Below, piece after piece: positions 16,803-25,997 of a stretch of 64,000 nt of DNA. Made by a program: the position numbers and the translations under genes. The notes under the pieces are model-generated. The model did no database searches, was not told where the DNA came from, and saw only the letters and a program-made list of their open reading frames with translations. This DNA is from Allobacillus halotolerans (GTDB lineage Bacteria; Bacillota; Bacilli; Bacillales; Alkalibacillaceae): contig NZ_JAHLZF010000008.1 in NCBI RefSeq assembly GCF_018967645.1, positions 1-64,000 on the forward strand. The letters run 5' to 3'. Within the stretch, counting starts at the first letter, position 1, and each line of letters starts with the position of its first letter.

Positions 16803-18546
16803 CCTGATTCCCTCCTTCCATTTGTTGTTTTTTGTATTGAGAATAATACCAGTTATTATTGTGCATTAATTCTTTATGACAGCCACGTTCAGTAACTTTT
16901 CCGTCTTTGAGCACGATAATTTCATCGGCATGTTTGACTGCGGATAATCGGTGTGCAGCAATTAATGTCGTTTTTCCTTTTCGTTCCTCTTTCAAATGTT
17001 GAATGATTTTGGCTTCAGTCTGACCGTCGACTGCCGATAACGAGTCATCTAGAATCAAAATCTCGGGATTTTTAATAAGTGCTCGCGCAAGTGATACCCG
17101 TTGTTTTTGGCCACCGGATAGTGTTACCCCACTCTCTCCGACGAGTGTGTCGAGTCCCTTCGGCAGTTCTTCAATATCCTTTTTTAACGAGGCCATCTCT
17201 AAAATTCGGTAGATCTCTGCATCGGTAGCATCCTCTTTTCCAAACAAAATATTTTCTCGAACTGTTTTAGAAAATAAAATATGGTCTTGGGGTACATAAC
17301 CAATCCAATGACGTGTTTGTTCTAACGCATAATCTTGAATTGGATTGTCATTGATACAGACACTTCCTTTATCACATGGTGGATATTCTCGTAATAGTTG
17401 GCGGAACAAAGTCGTTTTACCTGCACCTGTTTTCCCAACAATACCAACCGTTCCTCCTTGGTTGATGTGCAGGAAAACATCCTTCAAGCTAAAATCGGCT
17501 GCATTCGGATAGCGAAATGAAACATGATCAAATGTAATCTTTTCTACATGCTTAGCTTGAGTTGGATTCAAAGGATCCGTCACATCCGCTTTCTGGGATA
17601 ATAACTCTCCCGTACGATCTAAAGAAGCATTTCCTCGTTGCATGACATTGATCAGTTCGCCCACTGCGAACATTGGCCAAATCAACATGCCTAAAAAGAT
17701 ATTAAACGTGACTAGTTCGCCGATAGTTATGACACTTTGCATGACAAAAAAAGCTCCATAACCAATCCCAATCGTATAAGAAAGACCGACCAATACTTTG
17801 ATCGTTGGTTCAAAAAGCGCATCTAACTTCGCAACTAAAATGTTTCGTTGAAATACATCCTCTGCTTGTTCTTTAAACCGTTCGGTATCCTGGTTTTCTT
17901 GCACGAATGCTCGGATGACCCTAACACCTTGAATCGATTCGAGTGTATTATTATTCAAATCACTAAACGCCGACTGTGCGTCCATAAAACGCTCATGAAT
18001 TTTTTTGCCGTACTTTTGCATGATCAGTGCCATAATCGGTAAGGGAATGAGTGCAGCAAATGTTAGTTTCCAATTGATGACAACCGCCATGACACCAATA
18101 ATCAGTGCCATAAAAATAGTTGCATCGACTAACGTTAATATGCCGAAGCCTGCGGTCATATTCAGTGCCCGAAGATCATTCGTACTACGAGCCATCAAAT
18201 CTCCCGTTCGAAATCGTCCGTAAAAAGGCGATGTCATTCGCATAAAATGGTCCATTAGCTTTGAACGCATTTTCTTCTCTAATAATATCGCCCGTCCGAA
18301 TAATGTGTAGTCCCAATAGATCGATAACAAATAACTGACCACCAATATGGAGATAAACAGAACAACATAATAGGTGAAATCCTCCTGTGTGAGTCGGTTA
18401 TATTGAATTAAATCAATGACCCGACCGACGAGTATAGGCGGAATAACACCTAATATATTGACAACAATCAATGCCGAAATGGCTAACGTATATTTCAGCC
18501 ATTGCTCCTTAAAATACCATGATAATTTTTTGAATACGGAAATCAT
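16795..18546 (-). CDS. bmrC: Heterodimeric multidrug ABC exporter subunit BmrC
   Basis: 583 residues, matching BmrC (YheI, about 585). A six-helix membrane domain is followed by an ATPase domain with GKTGAGKTT, signature LSGGQKQRVSL and Walker B EILILDDSLSAVD. The Asp in place of the catalytic Glu marks the degenerate half of a heterodimer, as expected beside BmrD. The ATG follows a GGAGGGAATCA site. The gene lies downstream of a leader peptide and hairpin (18657-18872), so expression should depend on read-through. Confidence 0.93.
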   Translation of the reverse strand: MISVFKKLSWYFKEQWLKYTLAISALIVVNILGVIPPILVGRVIDLIQYNRLTQEDFTYYVVLFISILVVSYLLSIYWDYTLFGRAILLEKKMRSKLMDHFMRMTSPFYGRFRTGDLMARSTNDLRALNMTAGFGILTLVDATIFMALIIGVMAVVINWKLTFAALIPLPIMALIMQKYGKKIHERFMDAQSAFSDLNNNTLESIQGVRVIRAFVQENQDTERFKEQAEDVFQRNILVAKLDALFEPTIKVLVGLSYTIGIGYGAFFVMQSVITIGELVTFNIFLGMLIWPMFAVGELINVMQRGNASLDRTGELLSQKADVTDPLNPTQAKHVEKITFDHVSFRYPNAADFSLKDVFLHINQGGTVGIVGKTGAGKTTLFRQLLREYPPCDKGSVCINDNPIQDYALEQTRHWIGYVPQDHILFSKTVRENILFGKEDATDAEIYRILEMASLKKDIEELPKGLDTLVGESGVTLSGGQKQRVSLARALIKNPEILILDDSLSAVDGQTEAKIIQHLKEERKGKTTLIAAHRLSAVKHADEIIVLKDGKVTERGCHKELMHNNNWYYSQYKKQQMEGGNQDE

Positions 18547-18656
18547 TTGATTCCCTCCTTTTAAACCCCTTCTTAATTACTTAGGTAATTGCGACTTGCT
18601 GTGTTCGATTTTTAAAACATGCGCAAAAGTGTACTCAGCAACCTAATTTTTGACAC

Positions 18657-18688
18657 AAAAATGCCGTGGGGAATATAGCCCACGGCAT
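18657..18688 (-). terminator. Attenuator terminator between leader peptide and bmrC
   Basis: Minus strand: a perfect 10-bp stem ATGCCGTGGG/CCCACGGCAT with an eight-base loop, then TTTTTGTG. It lies about 110 bases before bmrC and about 100 after the leader stop. Upstream, GAATTG..TTAATC around the leader stop (18782-18794) can pair with 18705-18720, so alternative folds that depend on ribosome position are possible. Confidence 0.8.
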
Positions 18689-18788
18689 GCGCATTCGATT
18701 AAAAGATTAATCAACAATTCGATATTCTTTCATCTATTAGGCAACATAATAAAAATGAATTTACAAGATGATTAAGGATATGAATTGC

Positions 18789-18872
18789 TTAATCACGATC
18801 GACTCCAGCAAGGTCACGGACTTTTGTTGTACTATAAAATTTCACTTTGTTCATCTGTTTAATGGTTAACAT
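18789..18872 (-). CDS. 27-residue leader peptide of the bmrCD operon (BmrB-like)
   Basis: ATG at 18872 follows an excellent site (AAAGGAGGTCAGGGG). The peptide is MLTIKQMNKVKFYSTTKV followed by a nine-residue tail ending VDRD. It sits between a strong promoter and a perfect intrinsic terminator upstream of bmrC. In B. subtilis, bmrCD is preceded by the small gene bmrB, whose translation controls terminator formation when ribosome-targeting antibiotics stall it. The same architecture is seen here. I cannot verify sequence similarity to BmrB, so the name is given by position and layout. Confidence 0.75.
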   Translation of the reverse strand: MLTIKQMNKVKFYSTTKVRDLAGVDRD

Positions 18873-18906
18873 TCCCCTGACCTCCTTTAATTTGTTTGTT
18901 GATAAG

Positions 18907-18935
18907 AGTATAACCATTAAAAGTTAAGAATTCAA
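18907..18935 (-). promoter_or_regulatory. Vegetative promoter of the bmr leader and bmrCD
   Basis: Minus strand: TTGAAT (18930-18935), 17 bases, TATACT (18907-18912). It lies 35 bases upstream of the leader peptide start. Confidence 0.75.
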
Positions 18936-18987
18936 CTACTTTTTCAAAAAATATAAAAACTTCAACGATACCATTTAACGCCTTCCT

Positions 18988-19017
18988 TACATAAATCTCC
19001 GTTCAATTCACATACTA
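18988..19017 (+). promoter_or_regulatory. Possible sigma-G promoter of the gerA-type operon
   Basis: TACATA (18988-18993), 17 bases, CATACTA (19011-19017). The -10 is a perfect sigma-G match; the -35 fits only partly. It lies 30 bases upstream of the first germination gene, which is forespore-expressed in Bacillus. Confidence 0.5.
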
Positions 19018-19047
19018 CGTGGCAAAGGATAGCAAAGGGAGACTTTT

Positions 19048-20577
19048 ATGAAGCGGAAATCAATGAAGAAAAAACAACAAAGCCTATTTCCTTGTACATT
19101 GGAAGAATTGCAGACGGAACTCAAAGAAAAAGCGATGAACAATAACCCGGATTTTGTGATGAAAATCGTTGAAACGGAAAGTGAGCAACGAATTGGATTT
19201 TATTTTTTGTATACGATTGTTAAACCACAAGTATTATACGATCAAATTATTTCACCCGTACAAAAAGCCAAGATGACATTAGACATTCAATCCATCGATC
19301 ATATGATTGTGTTACCGGATTCAAAACAAAAAAGCAATTTAGATGAGATCGGACAACTTCTCATTCAAGGCTCTGTATGTATTTACATCGAAAACGATCA
19401 AATGAGCCTCTTGCACTCTGTACCGCTACAAGAACACCGTTCAATTGAACGTGCTGAAACAGAATCACTCATTTTCGGTCCACAAATTGCTTTTACGAAT
19501 TCCATTGGAACCAATTTAAATATGATTCGGAACATGGTCGACACACCTCATCTAAAAATCGAAAAGTTCATTATCGGCAATCGAATTCCGACCGAAGTTC
19601 AAATGATGTATATGGATGACATTGCAAATGACGAAAATGTGATTGAATTAAGAAATCGTCTCACTTCCTTGCGTACAGAAGATGTGATGAACAGCGCGGT
19701 ATTGAGTCAACAAATTGAAGATAATCCATATTCGATTTTCCCACAATTCATGGTCTCTGAATTGCCTGATCGATTTAGCTACAGTATAAAAGAAGGAAAA
19801 ATAGGTATTCTCGTTGATAACAGTCCTTCAGGAATTATCGCGCCCATTACATTTTCTAGCTTCTTTGAATCAACAGACGACATTTATGGACGATGGATTA
19901 TTGGTTTTTTTACACGCTTAATGCGCATGTTTGCCATGATTGTGTCCATTACATTAACACCGATCTATGTGGCCGCACTTACCTTCCATTATGAAGTGAT
20001 TCCAGAGGCACTGCTACTGTCACTCGGTGAATCACGTAATCGAGTTCCATTTCCACCATTGTTGGAAACTCTAATATTGGAAACGATGATGGAATTCATT
20101 CGGGAAGCCGGTGCTCGGTTGCCGACAAAGGTAGGCCAAACGATGGGTATCGTCGGAGGGATTGTCATCGGACAGGCAGTCGTCCAAGCTGGATTTACGA
20201 GTAATATCTTGATTATTCTTGTTGCACTCAGTGCACTCGCGTCCTTTACGACACCTGATTATGTCATGGGGTCTTCTTTACGGATTTTGCGTTTTCCAAT
20301 CATCATATTTGCCGGGTTTTTGGGATTCGTTGGGTTCTTTTTCATGTTAGCTTTTATCATTATTCATTTACTGAGACTTCGTTCTTTGCATCGCCCATAT
20401 ACAGCGCCAATCTATCCATTTCGTTTTACAGATTTTGACCAGTCACAAGTTCGCATTCCATTTGTTTTAAACAAGGAACGCCCCGTCTCCAATTTACCGA
20501 AAAAAACAGAGCGACAAGGGAGAAACTCTCACAACCACCCTTTGTTTAAGACAAGAGGAAAAGACATCGATGAATAG
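19048..20577 (+). CDS. Spore germination receptor A subunit (GerA/GerBA/GerKA family)
   Basis: 509 residues. A soluble N-terminal domain of about 280 residues precedes four to five membrane helices in the second half, the typical GerAA layout. Family signatures include IGNRIPTEVQMMYMDDIAND, PQFMVSELPDR and RVPFPPLLETLILETMMEFI. A hydrophilic C-terminal tail follows. The protein sits in the spore inner membrane with the B and C subunits and responds to nutrient germinants, probably as an ion channel. The ATG follows AAAGGGAGA. It is the first gene of a three-gene plus-strand operon. The germinant cannot be predicted, so no paralogue letter is given. Confidence 0.95.
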   Translation: MKRKSMKKKQQSLFPCTLEELQTELKEKAMNNNPDFVMKIVETESEQRIGFYFLYTIVKPQVLYDQIISPVQKAKMTLDIQSIDHMIVLPDSKQKSNLDEIGQLLIQGSVCIYIENDQMSLLHSVPLQEHRSIERAETESLIFGPQIAFTNSIGTNLNMIRNMVDTPHLKIEKFIIGNRIPTEVQMMYMDDIANDENVIELRNRLTSLRTEDVMNSAVLSQQIEDNPYSIFPQFMVSELPDRFSYSIKEGKIGILVDNSPSGIIAPITFSSFFESTDDIYGRWIIGFFTRLMRMFAMIVSITLTPIYVAALTFHYEVIPEALLLSLGESRNRVPFPPLLETLILETMMEFIREAGARLPTKVGQTMGIVGGIVIGQAVVQAGFTSNILIILVALSALASFTTPDYVMGSSLRILRFPIIIFAGFLGFVGFFFMLAFIIIHLLRLRSLHRPYTAPIYPFRFTDFDQSQVRIPFVLNKERPVSNLPKKTERQGRNSHNHPLFKTRGKDIDE

Positions 20578-20585
20578 GTGATCAA

Positions 20586-21698
20586 ATGAAGAACCCTCTT
20601 AATATTCCAGAGCATCTAAAATTTCGCGCAAGTTATTTATTCTTTATTTTATTCAATATTTTGATAGGTGTCGGTGTTGTTGCGTTGCCACGACGAGTTT
20701 TTCAACATGCAAAGCAAGATAGTTGGCTCGTGATCATCATTACTGCAGTAATCGCTCATTTACTATTGGCTATCATCATTTTTATTCTGAAAACTTATAA
20801 AGGTACAGACTTATACGGGATTTTACAGGAAACATTCGGCAATTGGTTGGCTAAGGTGTTTGGCTACTTGTTCATTGTTTATTTTTTCATTGTTTATTTA
20901 AGTGCACTTACTAAATATACCGAATTTATTGTGGTGTTCATTTTCCCGCAGCATTCAAGATTTATTATTGGCTTCTTGATGACAATTTTAATAGCTTACT
21001 GCATTTACGGAGGAATACGCGTCATTGTAGGAGTTTGTTTTCTCTTTTTCTTGCTGTCATTTTGGCTCAACGGGGTGCTGGCTGTTCCTGCTACCATGAT
21101 CGATACGAATAATTATTTCCCCTTATTTGAGATTGATCGAAATGGATTATTTAACGGCTTACTCGTTTCGGCCTATTCTTTTCTTGGGATTGAAGTTTTA
21201 TGGTATTTGTATCCCTACATCCGAAACAAAGAAAAAACGATGCTGTATAGTCAATTAGGCCTGTTTGCCACTGTGATTGCCCTATTAGGATATGTAATTA
21301 TTTCGATTGGCTTCTTTGCACCAAAGCAACTAGAATCACTGATTTGGCCAGGATTTGTCATGTTTAAAGTTATTTCTTTTTCTGTTTTTGAACGGCTTGA
21401 TATTTTTGCTGTTTCATTTTGGAAGTTTATCATCTTGCCGAACTTAATCTTATATGCATGGTTAATGACGCGTAGCTTAAAACGAATCAAACATATTAAG
21501 CAAAAACATTCAATCTGGGGCATTATTATTCTCTCTTCGATAGGATTGCACTTCATTGATACGCAGCGACAATTGGAGCATCTTTTGAAAATTGCCGACT
21601 ATTCTGGTTTATTCTTTACATTTTTATTTCCTATTCTCTTACTTCCTTTTGCAATCATTAAACGAATCAGGGGTGCTAAAAATGAAAAACAAAATTAA
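20586..21698 (+). CDS. Spore germination receptor B subunit (GerAB-type permease)
   Basis: 370 residues with about ten membrane helices, a member of the APC-superfamily germinant-binding subunits. The first helix carries the family pattern FNILIGVGVVALPRRV; later helices include YSFLGIEVLWYLYPYI. It should bind the small-molecule germinant within the spore inner membrane. It begins eight bases after the A subunit, with AGGTGA upstream. Its last 17 bases overlap the C-subunit gene, consistent with coupled synthesis. Confidence 0.95.
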   Translation: MKNPLNIPEHLKFRASYLFFILFNILIGVGVVALPRRVFQHAKQDSWLVIIITAVIAHLLLAIIIFILKTYKGTDLYGILQETFGNWLAKVFGYLFIVYFFIVYLSALTKYTEFIVVFIFPQHSRFIIGFLMTILIAYCIYGGIRVIVGVCFLFFLLSFWLNGVLAVPATMIDTNNYFPLFEIDRNGLFNGLLVSAYSFLGIEVLWYLYPYIRNKEKTMLYSQLGLFATVIALLGYVIISIGFFAPKQLESLIWPGFVMFKVISFSVFERLDIFAVSFWKFIILPNLILYAWLMTRSLKRIKHIKQKHSIWGIIILSSIGLHFIDTQRQLEHLLKIADYSGLFFTFLFPILLLPFAIIKRIRGAKNEKQN

Positions 21699-22830
21699 GA
21701 AATTTTTAATCATAGTTAGTACCTTCATGCTATTGACTGGCTGTGCTCAAGAACGCATTTTAGAACAATTGGGAATTATCACTGCGATCGGTCTTGACAA
21801 AGGAGAAGAGGAACGAGAAGTGTTCGGTTCTTTTGTAACCTACAAGTTTAGCCAGCAACTAAGCAATGAAAGTACCCCCATTTACTCATATGGAAGGACA
21901 GCTAGAGATGCTTATAACCAAGCTTTTTCAAAAACAGCAAAACAGTTGGTTACAGGACAATTAAGAGCCGTTCTTTATGGACCGGAGCTAGCAAAAGAAG
22001 GAATTTGGCCTCATTTAAATGGGCTGCAACGAAACCAGTTTGTTACCGATTTATTATATGTTACGGTAACGGATATGCCCGCAAAAGAAGTGCTTAGTGC
22101 ACAAATATATGAAGAAGCTCCTAATGTCGGTATATATATATATAAACTCCTGGATCAAGTGGTCGGTAAAGAACAAATTATTGATAGCAGTTTACATGAA
22201 TTCACTAAAAATTATATGAAAATCGGTGCCGATCCAATTACACCGGTTCTATCCAAAAAAGACGACCGTGTTATTGTCACAGGACTTGGCCTATTCCAAG
22301 ATGATCGACTCATGGAAATCATTGATTTAAGAGAGGCATTTTATGTCCGTTTGATTCTGGATGAATTTAAAGCTGGGGAACTACAGGTTGAGTTACCCAC
22401 AGAAAACTACCGACAATTTATGGAGGATTTCGATCCATCACCTGAGGAAGAATCCTTTGAAATGACAGTACAACAAGTCAGAAGTAGTTCTACTATTACG
22501 GTGAAAGAACCAGAAAATAACCGTTTTGGATTGGATATCAATTTCGAAGGCGAAATTAGAGAGCTTAATAAAGAGATAGATCTGGAAAGTGAAGAAGTCA
22601 TCCGCATGCTTGAAAAGGATCTCTCGAAAATAATTGAAGATAATATTACTAAAATTTTAGAAAAAACACAAGAACTGAATGTGGATTCTTTTGGTTTCGG
22701 AACCTTTTGGAATTCCACTTTTAAAGGAAATAAGAAATTGTCAGAGGAAGAATGGAGAAAAGAATATCCGAATTTCCAATTTGATGTCAATGTAAAAACA
22801 AAAATACTGCGACATGGAATTACGCAGTAA
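21682..22830 (+). CDS. Spore germination receptor C subunit lipoprotein (GerAC family)
   Basis: 382 residues from the ATG at 21682 (AGGGGTG upstream). The longer frame overlapping the B gene is rejected because the signal peptide begins here: basic start, hydrophobic stretch and lipobox LLTGC (Cys about 19). After the lipid anchor come the family's three mixed alpha/beta domains (QLGIITAIGLDKGEEE near the start; RHGITQ at the end). It is attached to the outer face of the inner spore membrane. No strong terminator follows within 300 bases. Confidence 0.95.
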   Translation: MKNKIKKFLIIVSTFMLLTGCAQERILEQLGIITAIGLDKGEEEREVFGSFVTYKFSQQLSNESTPIYSYGRTARDAYNQAFSKTAKQLVTGQLRAVLYGPELAKEGIWPHLNGLQRNQFVTDLLYVTVTDMPAKEVLSAQIYEEAPNVGIYIYKLLDQVVGKEQIIDSSLHEFTKNYMKIGADPITPVLSKKDDRVIVTGLGLFQDDRLMEIIDLREAFYVRLILDEFKAGELQVELPTENYRQFMEDFDPSPEEESFEMTVQQVRSSSTITVKEPENNRFGLDINFEGEIRELNKEIDLESEEVIRMLEKDLSKIIEDNITKILEKTQELNVDSFGFGTFWNSTFKGNKKLSEEEWRKEYPNFQFDVNVKTKILRHGITQ

Positions 22831-23157
22831 ACGATCATACTGTCGGTTTGATACTGATTTAGAGTGTTGTATTTTATTCTTGGAATCAGCACACGTAGAC
22901 ACCAGCAATCAACTAAATGTAGCTACGACTGCTAAAATTGGCTGTTGACTGATGAAGATTGACTGCTGACTGCTGAAGTTGGCTGACCCAAGCAAGAGTT
23001 AGCCTATTAATTGCTAGACCTATTGCCATATAACTTTTTAAATTGAAGAAAGCAGCCACGCAGCCCGCGGTATAGAAGACACTGCGATGTATCGTAGATG
23101 TCGCCTTATACCCTATGGGTGCAAGCGAAGTGTTTTGATGGACCGCCAGTCAAACAA
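22831..23157. other. Intergenic region with short direct repeats and a possible long hairpin
   Basis: About 330 bases without a supported gene. 22940-22990 holds degenerate repeats of GACTGCTGAAGTTGGCTGAC type. 23068-23111 can fold as a long imperfect hairpin (outer arms GGTATA/TATACC, inner GCGAT/GTCGC). Neither has a T-run. I see no promoter or open frame worth calling. Confidence 0.35.
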
Positions 23158-23199
23158 AAATCCCGAGCGATTTATGAACATCTAAATCGTTCGGGATTT
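23158..23199 (-). terminator. Intrinsic terminator of murG
   Basis: A 17-bp stem with one G-U pair (23158-23174 with 23183-23199; core TCCCGAGCGATTTA) is followed on the minus strand by TTTTTG. It is nearly the same hairpin and flank as the terminator at 300-331. Confidence 0.85.
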
Positions 23200-23243
23200 C
23201 ATTTCTTCTGTAATTTTTAATTCAAACTCTTCCCATGTGAAGT

Positions 23244-24317
23244 TTATTTTTTCATCGTTTCTTTGATCAATTGGATGACATCATCTTTTGTCTTCCTCGG
23301 TTCAAACTTTGCCATTTCATCTTTGTAAGAAAAACGATCGTGATATAATTCGTTCACGTGATTGACTAATCGCTCACCGTCAAGGTTTTCCTCTTGTAAC
23401 ACAGCAGCGAAGCCTTGCTTTTCAAATGACTCTGCGTTTAATAATTGATCTCCACGACTAGCTTGTAAAGATAAGGGGATTAATAACATCGGTTTTCGCA
23501 GAGCTAAAAACTCAAAAATGGAGTTGGCACCAGCTCTTGAAATAACGATATCACTCATAGCCAACAAATCCTTTAATCCATCTGTGACGTATTCATATTG
23601 AACATAGCCTTCCTGGTGAATGGATGAATCAATATTGCCTTTACCACATAAGTGGATAATCTGAAACTTTTCTGTTAATGTTTTCAATTCCCCTCTAATC
23701 GCTTCATTCATTTTAACGGAGCCGACACTTCCGCCCATCACCATCAGGACAGGTTTTGCTTGGGTGAATCCAGTTAATTCATATGCGCGCTCCCGACTTC
23801 CTTGAAAAAGTTCTTCACGGATAATCGCGCCGACATACTTTGCTTTCTCTTCCGGTAAATACTTCACTGTCTCTGGAAAATTCGTCAATACAAAACGCGC
23901 AAATTTTGAGGCGATTTTATTGGCAAGCCCAGGGGTAAGATCTGACTCATGTATGATGGCCGGTACTTTTTGAAATTTCGATGCGATCACAACGGGAACT
24001 GAAACAAAACCACCTTTTGAGAAAACAATGGAAGGTTTTACTTTTTTAATTAATCGATTGGATTGATAAACACCTTTCATGACTTTAAACGGATCTTTGA
24101 TATTTTCTTTGGACAAGTATCTCCGAAGCTTTCCGGTGGAAATGGCATGGTAGGTTACTCCAGACAACCCTTCGATTAGCTCACGTTCAATCCCCTCATA
24201 CGAACCAACATAATGAACGTCATATCCCTCTTTTAAAAATTCGGGAATTAGTGCCAGATTAACGACGACATGGCCAGCCGTCCCACCTCCGGTAAATAAG
24301 ATCGTTTGTTTCCCCAC
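23244..24317 (-). CDS. murG: MurG-family N-acetylglucosaminyltransferase, stand-alone
   Basis: 357 residues from a GTG that follows AAAGGATGG; an ATG seven codons upstream overlaps that site. MurG transfers GlcNAc from UDP-GlcNAc to lipid I on the inner membrane face, making lipid II. The N-terminal glycine loop TGGGTAGHV and the C-terminal donor-site segment SRAGANSIFEFLALRKPMLLIPL are present. The gene is outside any mur/fts (dcw) cluster, flanked by germination and nucleoside-transport genes. Stand-alone and second murG copies are known in Firmicutes; whether this is the only copy cannot be told. A TATAAT box lies upstream (24381-24386). Confidence 0.9.
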   Translation of the reverse strand: MGKQTILFTGGGTAGHVVVNLALIPEFLKEGYDVHYVGSYEGIERELIEGLSGVTYHAISTGKLRRYLSKENIKDPFKVMKGVYQSNRLIKKVKPSIVFSKGGFVSVPVVIASKFQKVPAIIHESDLTPGLANKIASKFARFVLTNFPETVKYLPEEKAKYVGAIIREELFQGSRERAYELTGFTQAKPVLMVMGGSVGSVKMNEAIRGELKTLTEKFQIIHLCGKGNIDSSIHQEGYVQYEYVTDGLKDLLAMSDIVISRAGANSIFEFLALRKPMLLIPLSLQASRGDQLLNAESFEKQGFAAVLQEENLDGERLVNHVNELYHDRFSYKDEMAKFEPRKTKDDVIQLIKETMKK

Positions 24318-24483
24318 TGATTCCCATCCTTTCTGCATTTATGTCTTCTAACAGCTTAAACTAATTTTTATACTTTAATCATTATACTATTCTACGATCA
24401 CTTTTCCATAGGGATTCATTATTTCATACGGCCAACTTTTACTCTGCAAGTGGTTTTGAATAAACAACCGTACCCAATTCATC

Positions 24484-24523
24484 TCCATCCTGCCTTTACC
24501 TAAGGATGGAATTTTTCTTTTTT
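24484..24523 (+). terminator. Orphan plus-strand intrinsic terminator
   Basis: Stem TCCATCCT/AGGATGGA (24484-24491, 24503-24510) is followed by ATTTTTCTTTTTT, so it works on the plus strand. No plus-strand gene ends here: murG and nupC are both on minus. A weak -10 (TATACT, 24383-24388) lies upstream, so a short untranslated transcript is possible. Confidence 0.6.
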
Positions 24524-24540
24524 ATTGAAGGAAATACTAA

Positions 24541-24580
24541 AATACTGCATCTACAATAGATTACATGTAGATGCAGTATT
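24541..24580 (-). terminator. Intrinsic terminator of the nucleoside transporter gene
   Basis: A perfect 14-bp stem (AATACTGCATCTAC with GTAGATGCAGTATT) has a 12-base loop and is followed on minus by TTAGTATTT. It lies ten bases after the stop. Confidence 0.75.
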
Positions 24581-24589
24581 GTGAAAGCT

Positions 24590-25777
24590 TTAAACAAATA
24601 ATCCAGCAATTGTTGCAGATAGGACAGATGCAAGGGTCGCACCAATCAATAACTTCATTCCGAAACGCGATACAATTTTTCCTTTTTCAGAACTGATTCC
24701 AGCAACAGTACCGGCGATAATACCGATGGAGCTAAAGTTCGCAAAGCTTGTCAAGAATACAGAAACAATGGCTTTTGTTTTTGCAGAAAACTGTGCGGAA
24801 ATTTCTCCAAATTGGGCCATGGCAACAAATTCATTAGTAATGATTTTTGTCCCCATTAAACTACCTGCATTGATGACTTCATCCATCGGTACACCCATTA
24901 GGAAGACAAGTGGAGAAAGAATATAACCTAGAATTTGTTCTAAGGTAACTCCATTGAATATACCTCCGATGATCCAATTGACAAGTTCTAGAGATGCTAA
25001 GAATGCAATTAACATCGCAGCAACGATTAAAGCAATCTTACCACCATCTAATGCACCGTTTGCCATCGCTTCAAATACACTTTTCGCACCGGAAACATTC
25101 TTCACGTCAACTTCATCGTCTTCTTCATCCGTTTTCACAGGCGCAATAATTGAAGCAATGATCAACGCACTGAACATGTTCAATGGTAATGCGACCAACA
25201 CATACTGTGGTGGAATCATTGTCATGTAAGCACCCACAATGGAAGCTGATACAGAACCCATAGCAGAAGCACTGACGATATATAGACGATTATCCGTCAA
25301 TCGGTGAAATTGTGATTTGATACCAAGCAAAGCCTCTGATTGACCGAAAAACAAACTGTTTACCGCATTAAAGGACTCGATTTTTGGTAAGCCTGTAATC
25401 TTTGACAAGATAGCTCCGACATATTTAATGATAAACGGTAAAATTTTTATATACGTTAATACGGATAGGATCGTAGCGAAAAAGATAATAATCATTAAGA
25501 CATCAAAAAGAAATACTTGATCACCCGATATCTCAATCCCTCCGATAACAAATTCTGCACCGGACCGACCGAATGAAATTAATTTATTAAATAGGTCAGA
25601 AATCCATAAGATGATTGTTTCACCGAACGACGTGTTAAACATAAACCATGTAATAATTACCTGTGAAACTAACATTATCCCTATACCTTTGAATGGGATG
25701 TATTTTTTATCATTTGATAATAACCATGCCAACCCTAACACGAGAGCTATTGCGACAATGGCTAATAAAATTCCCAT
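24590..25777 (-). CDS. nupC: Concentrative nucleoside transporter (NupC/CNT family)
   Basis: 395 residues with about ten hydrophobic segments, matching NupC/NupG of B. subtilis (393-397). CNT signatures are the SLFFGQSEALLGIK segment and the ITNEFVAMAQFGEIS segment in the second half. It imports nucleosides with a proton or sodium ion. A GGAGGAG site precedes the ATG. It is monocistronic with its own terminator. No purine riboswitch was recognised upstream. Which nucleosides it takes cannot be told from the sequence. Confidence 0.9.
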   Translation of the reverse strand: MGILLAIVAIALVLGLAWLLSNDKKYIPFKGIGIMLVSQVIITWFMFNTSFGETIILWISDLFNKLISFGRSGAEFVIGGIEISGDQVFLFDVLMIIIFFATILSVLTYIKILPFIIKYVGAILSKITGLPKIESFNAVNSLFFGQSEALLGIKSQFHRLTDNRLYIVSASAMGSVSASIVGAYMTMIPPQYVLVALPLNMFSALIIASIIAPVKTDEEDDEVDVKNVSGAKSVFEAMANGALDGGKIALIVAAMLIAFLASLELVNWIIGGIFNGVTLEQILGYILSPLVFLMGVPMDEVINAGSLMGTKIITNEFVAMAQFGEISAQFSAKTKAIVSVFLTSFANFSSIGIIAGTVAGISSEKGKIVSRFGMKLLIGATLASVLSATIAGLFV

Positions 25778-25997
25778 ATTTGTCTCCTCCTCTATGATGA
25801 AACGAAAAAAGATTATAAACTATTTTTTAATGTACCAAGAATTATACCTGTAAGCAATAGATATGGAAGACAAAAATCGGTTTTATTCAATCATTTACAT
25901 CCTTTATTACCAAAAACTCAACTTAGAGGTTAGTTTATGCAATTTTTTGTCTAATACACTCAATATGGCTGACTTTTCTGCAACGGACTAGCCATTG

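Noticed and set aside
23068-23111. Long imperfect hairpin between gerAC and murG as a structured RNA
   Set aside because: Pairing is interrupted, no T-run or promoter follows, and no known riboswitch motif could be matched.
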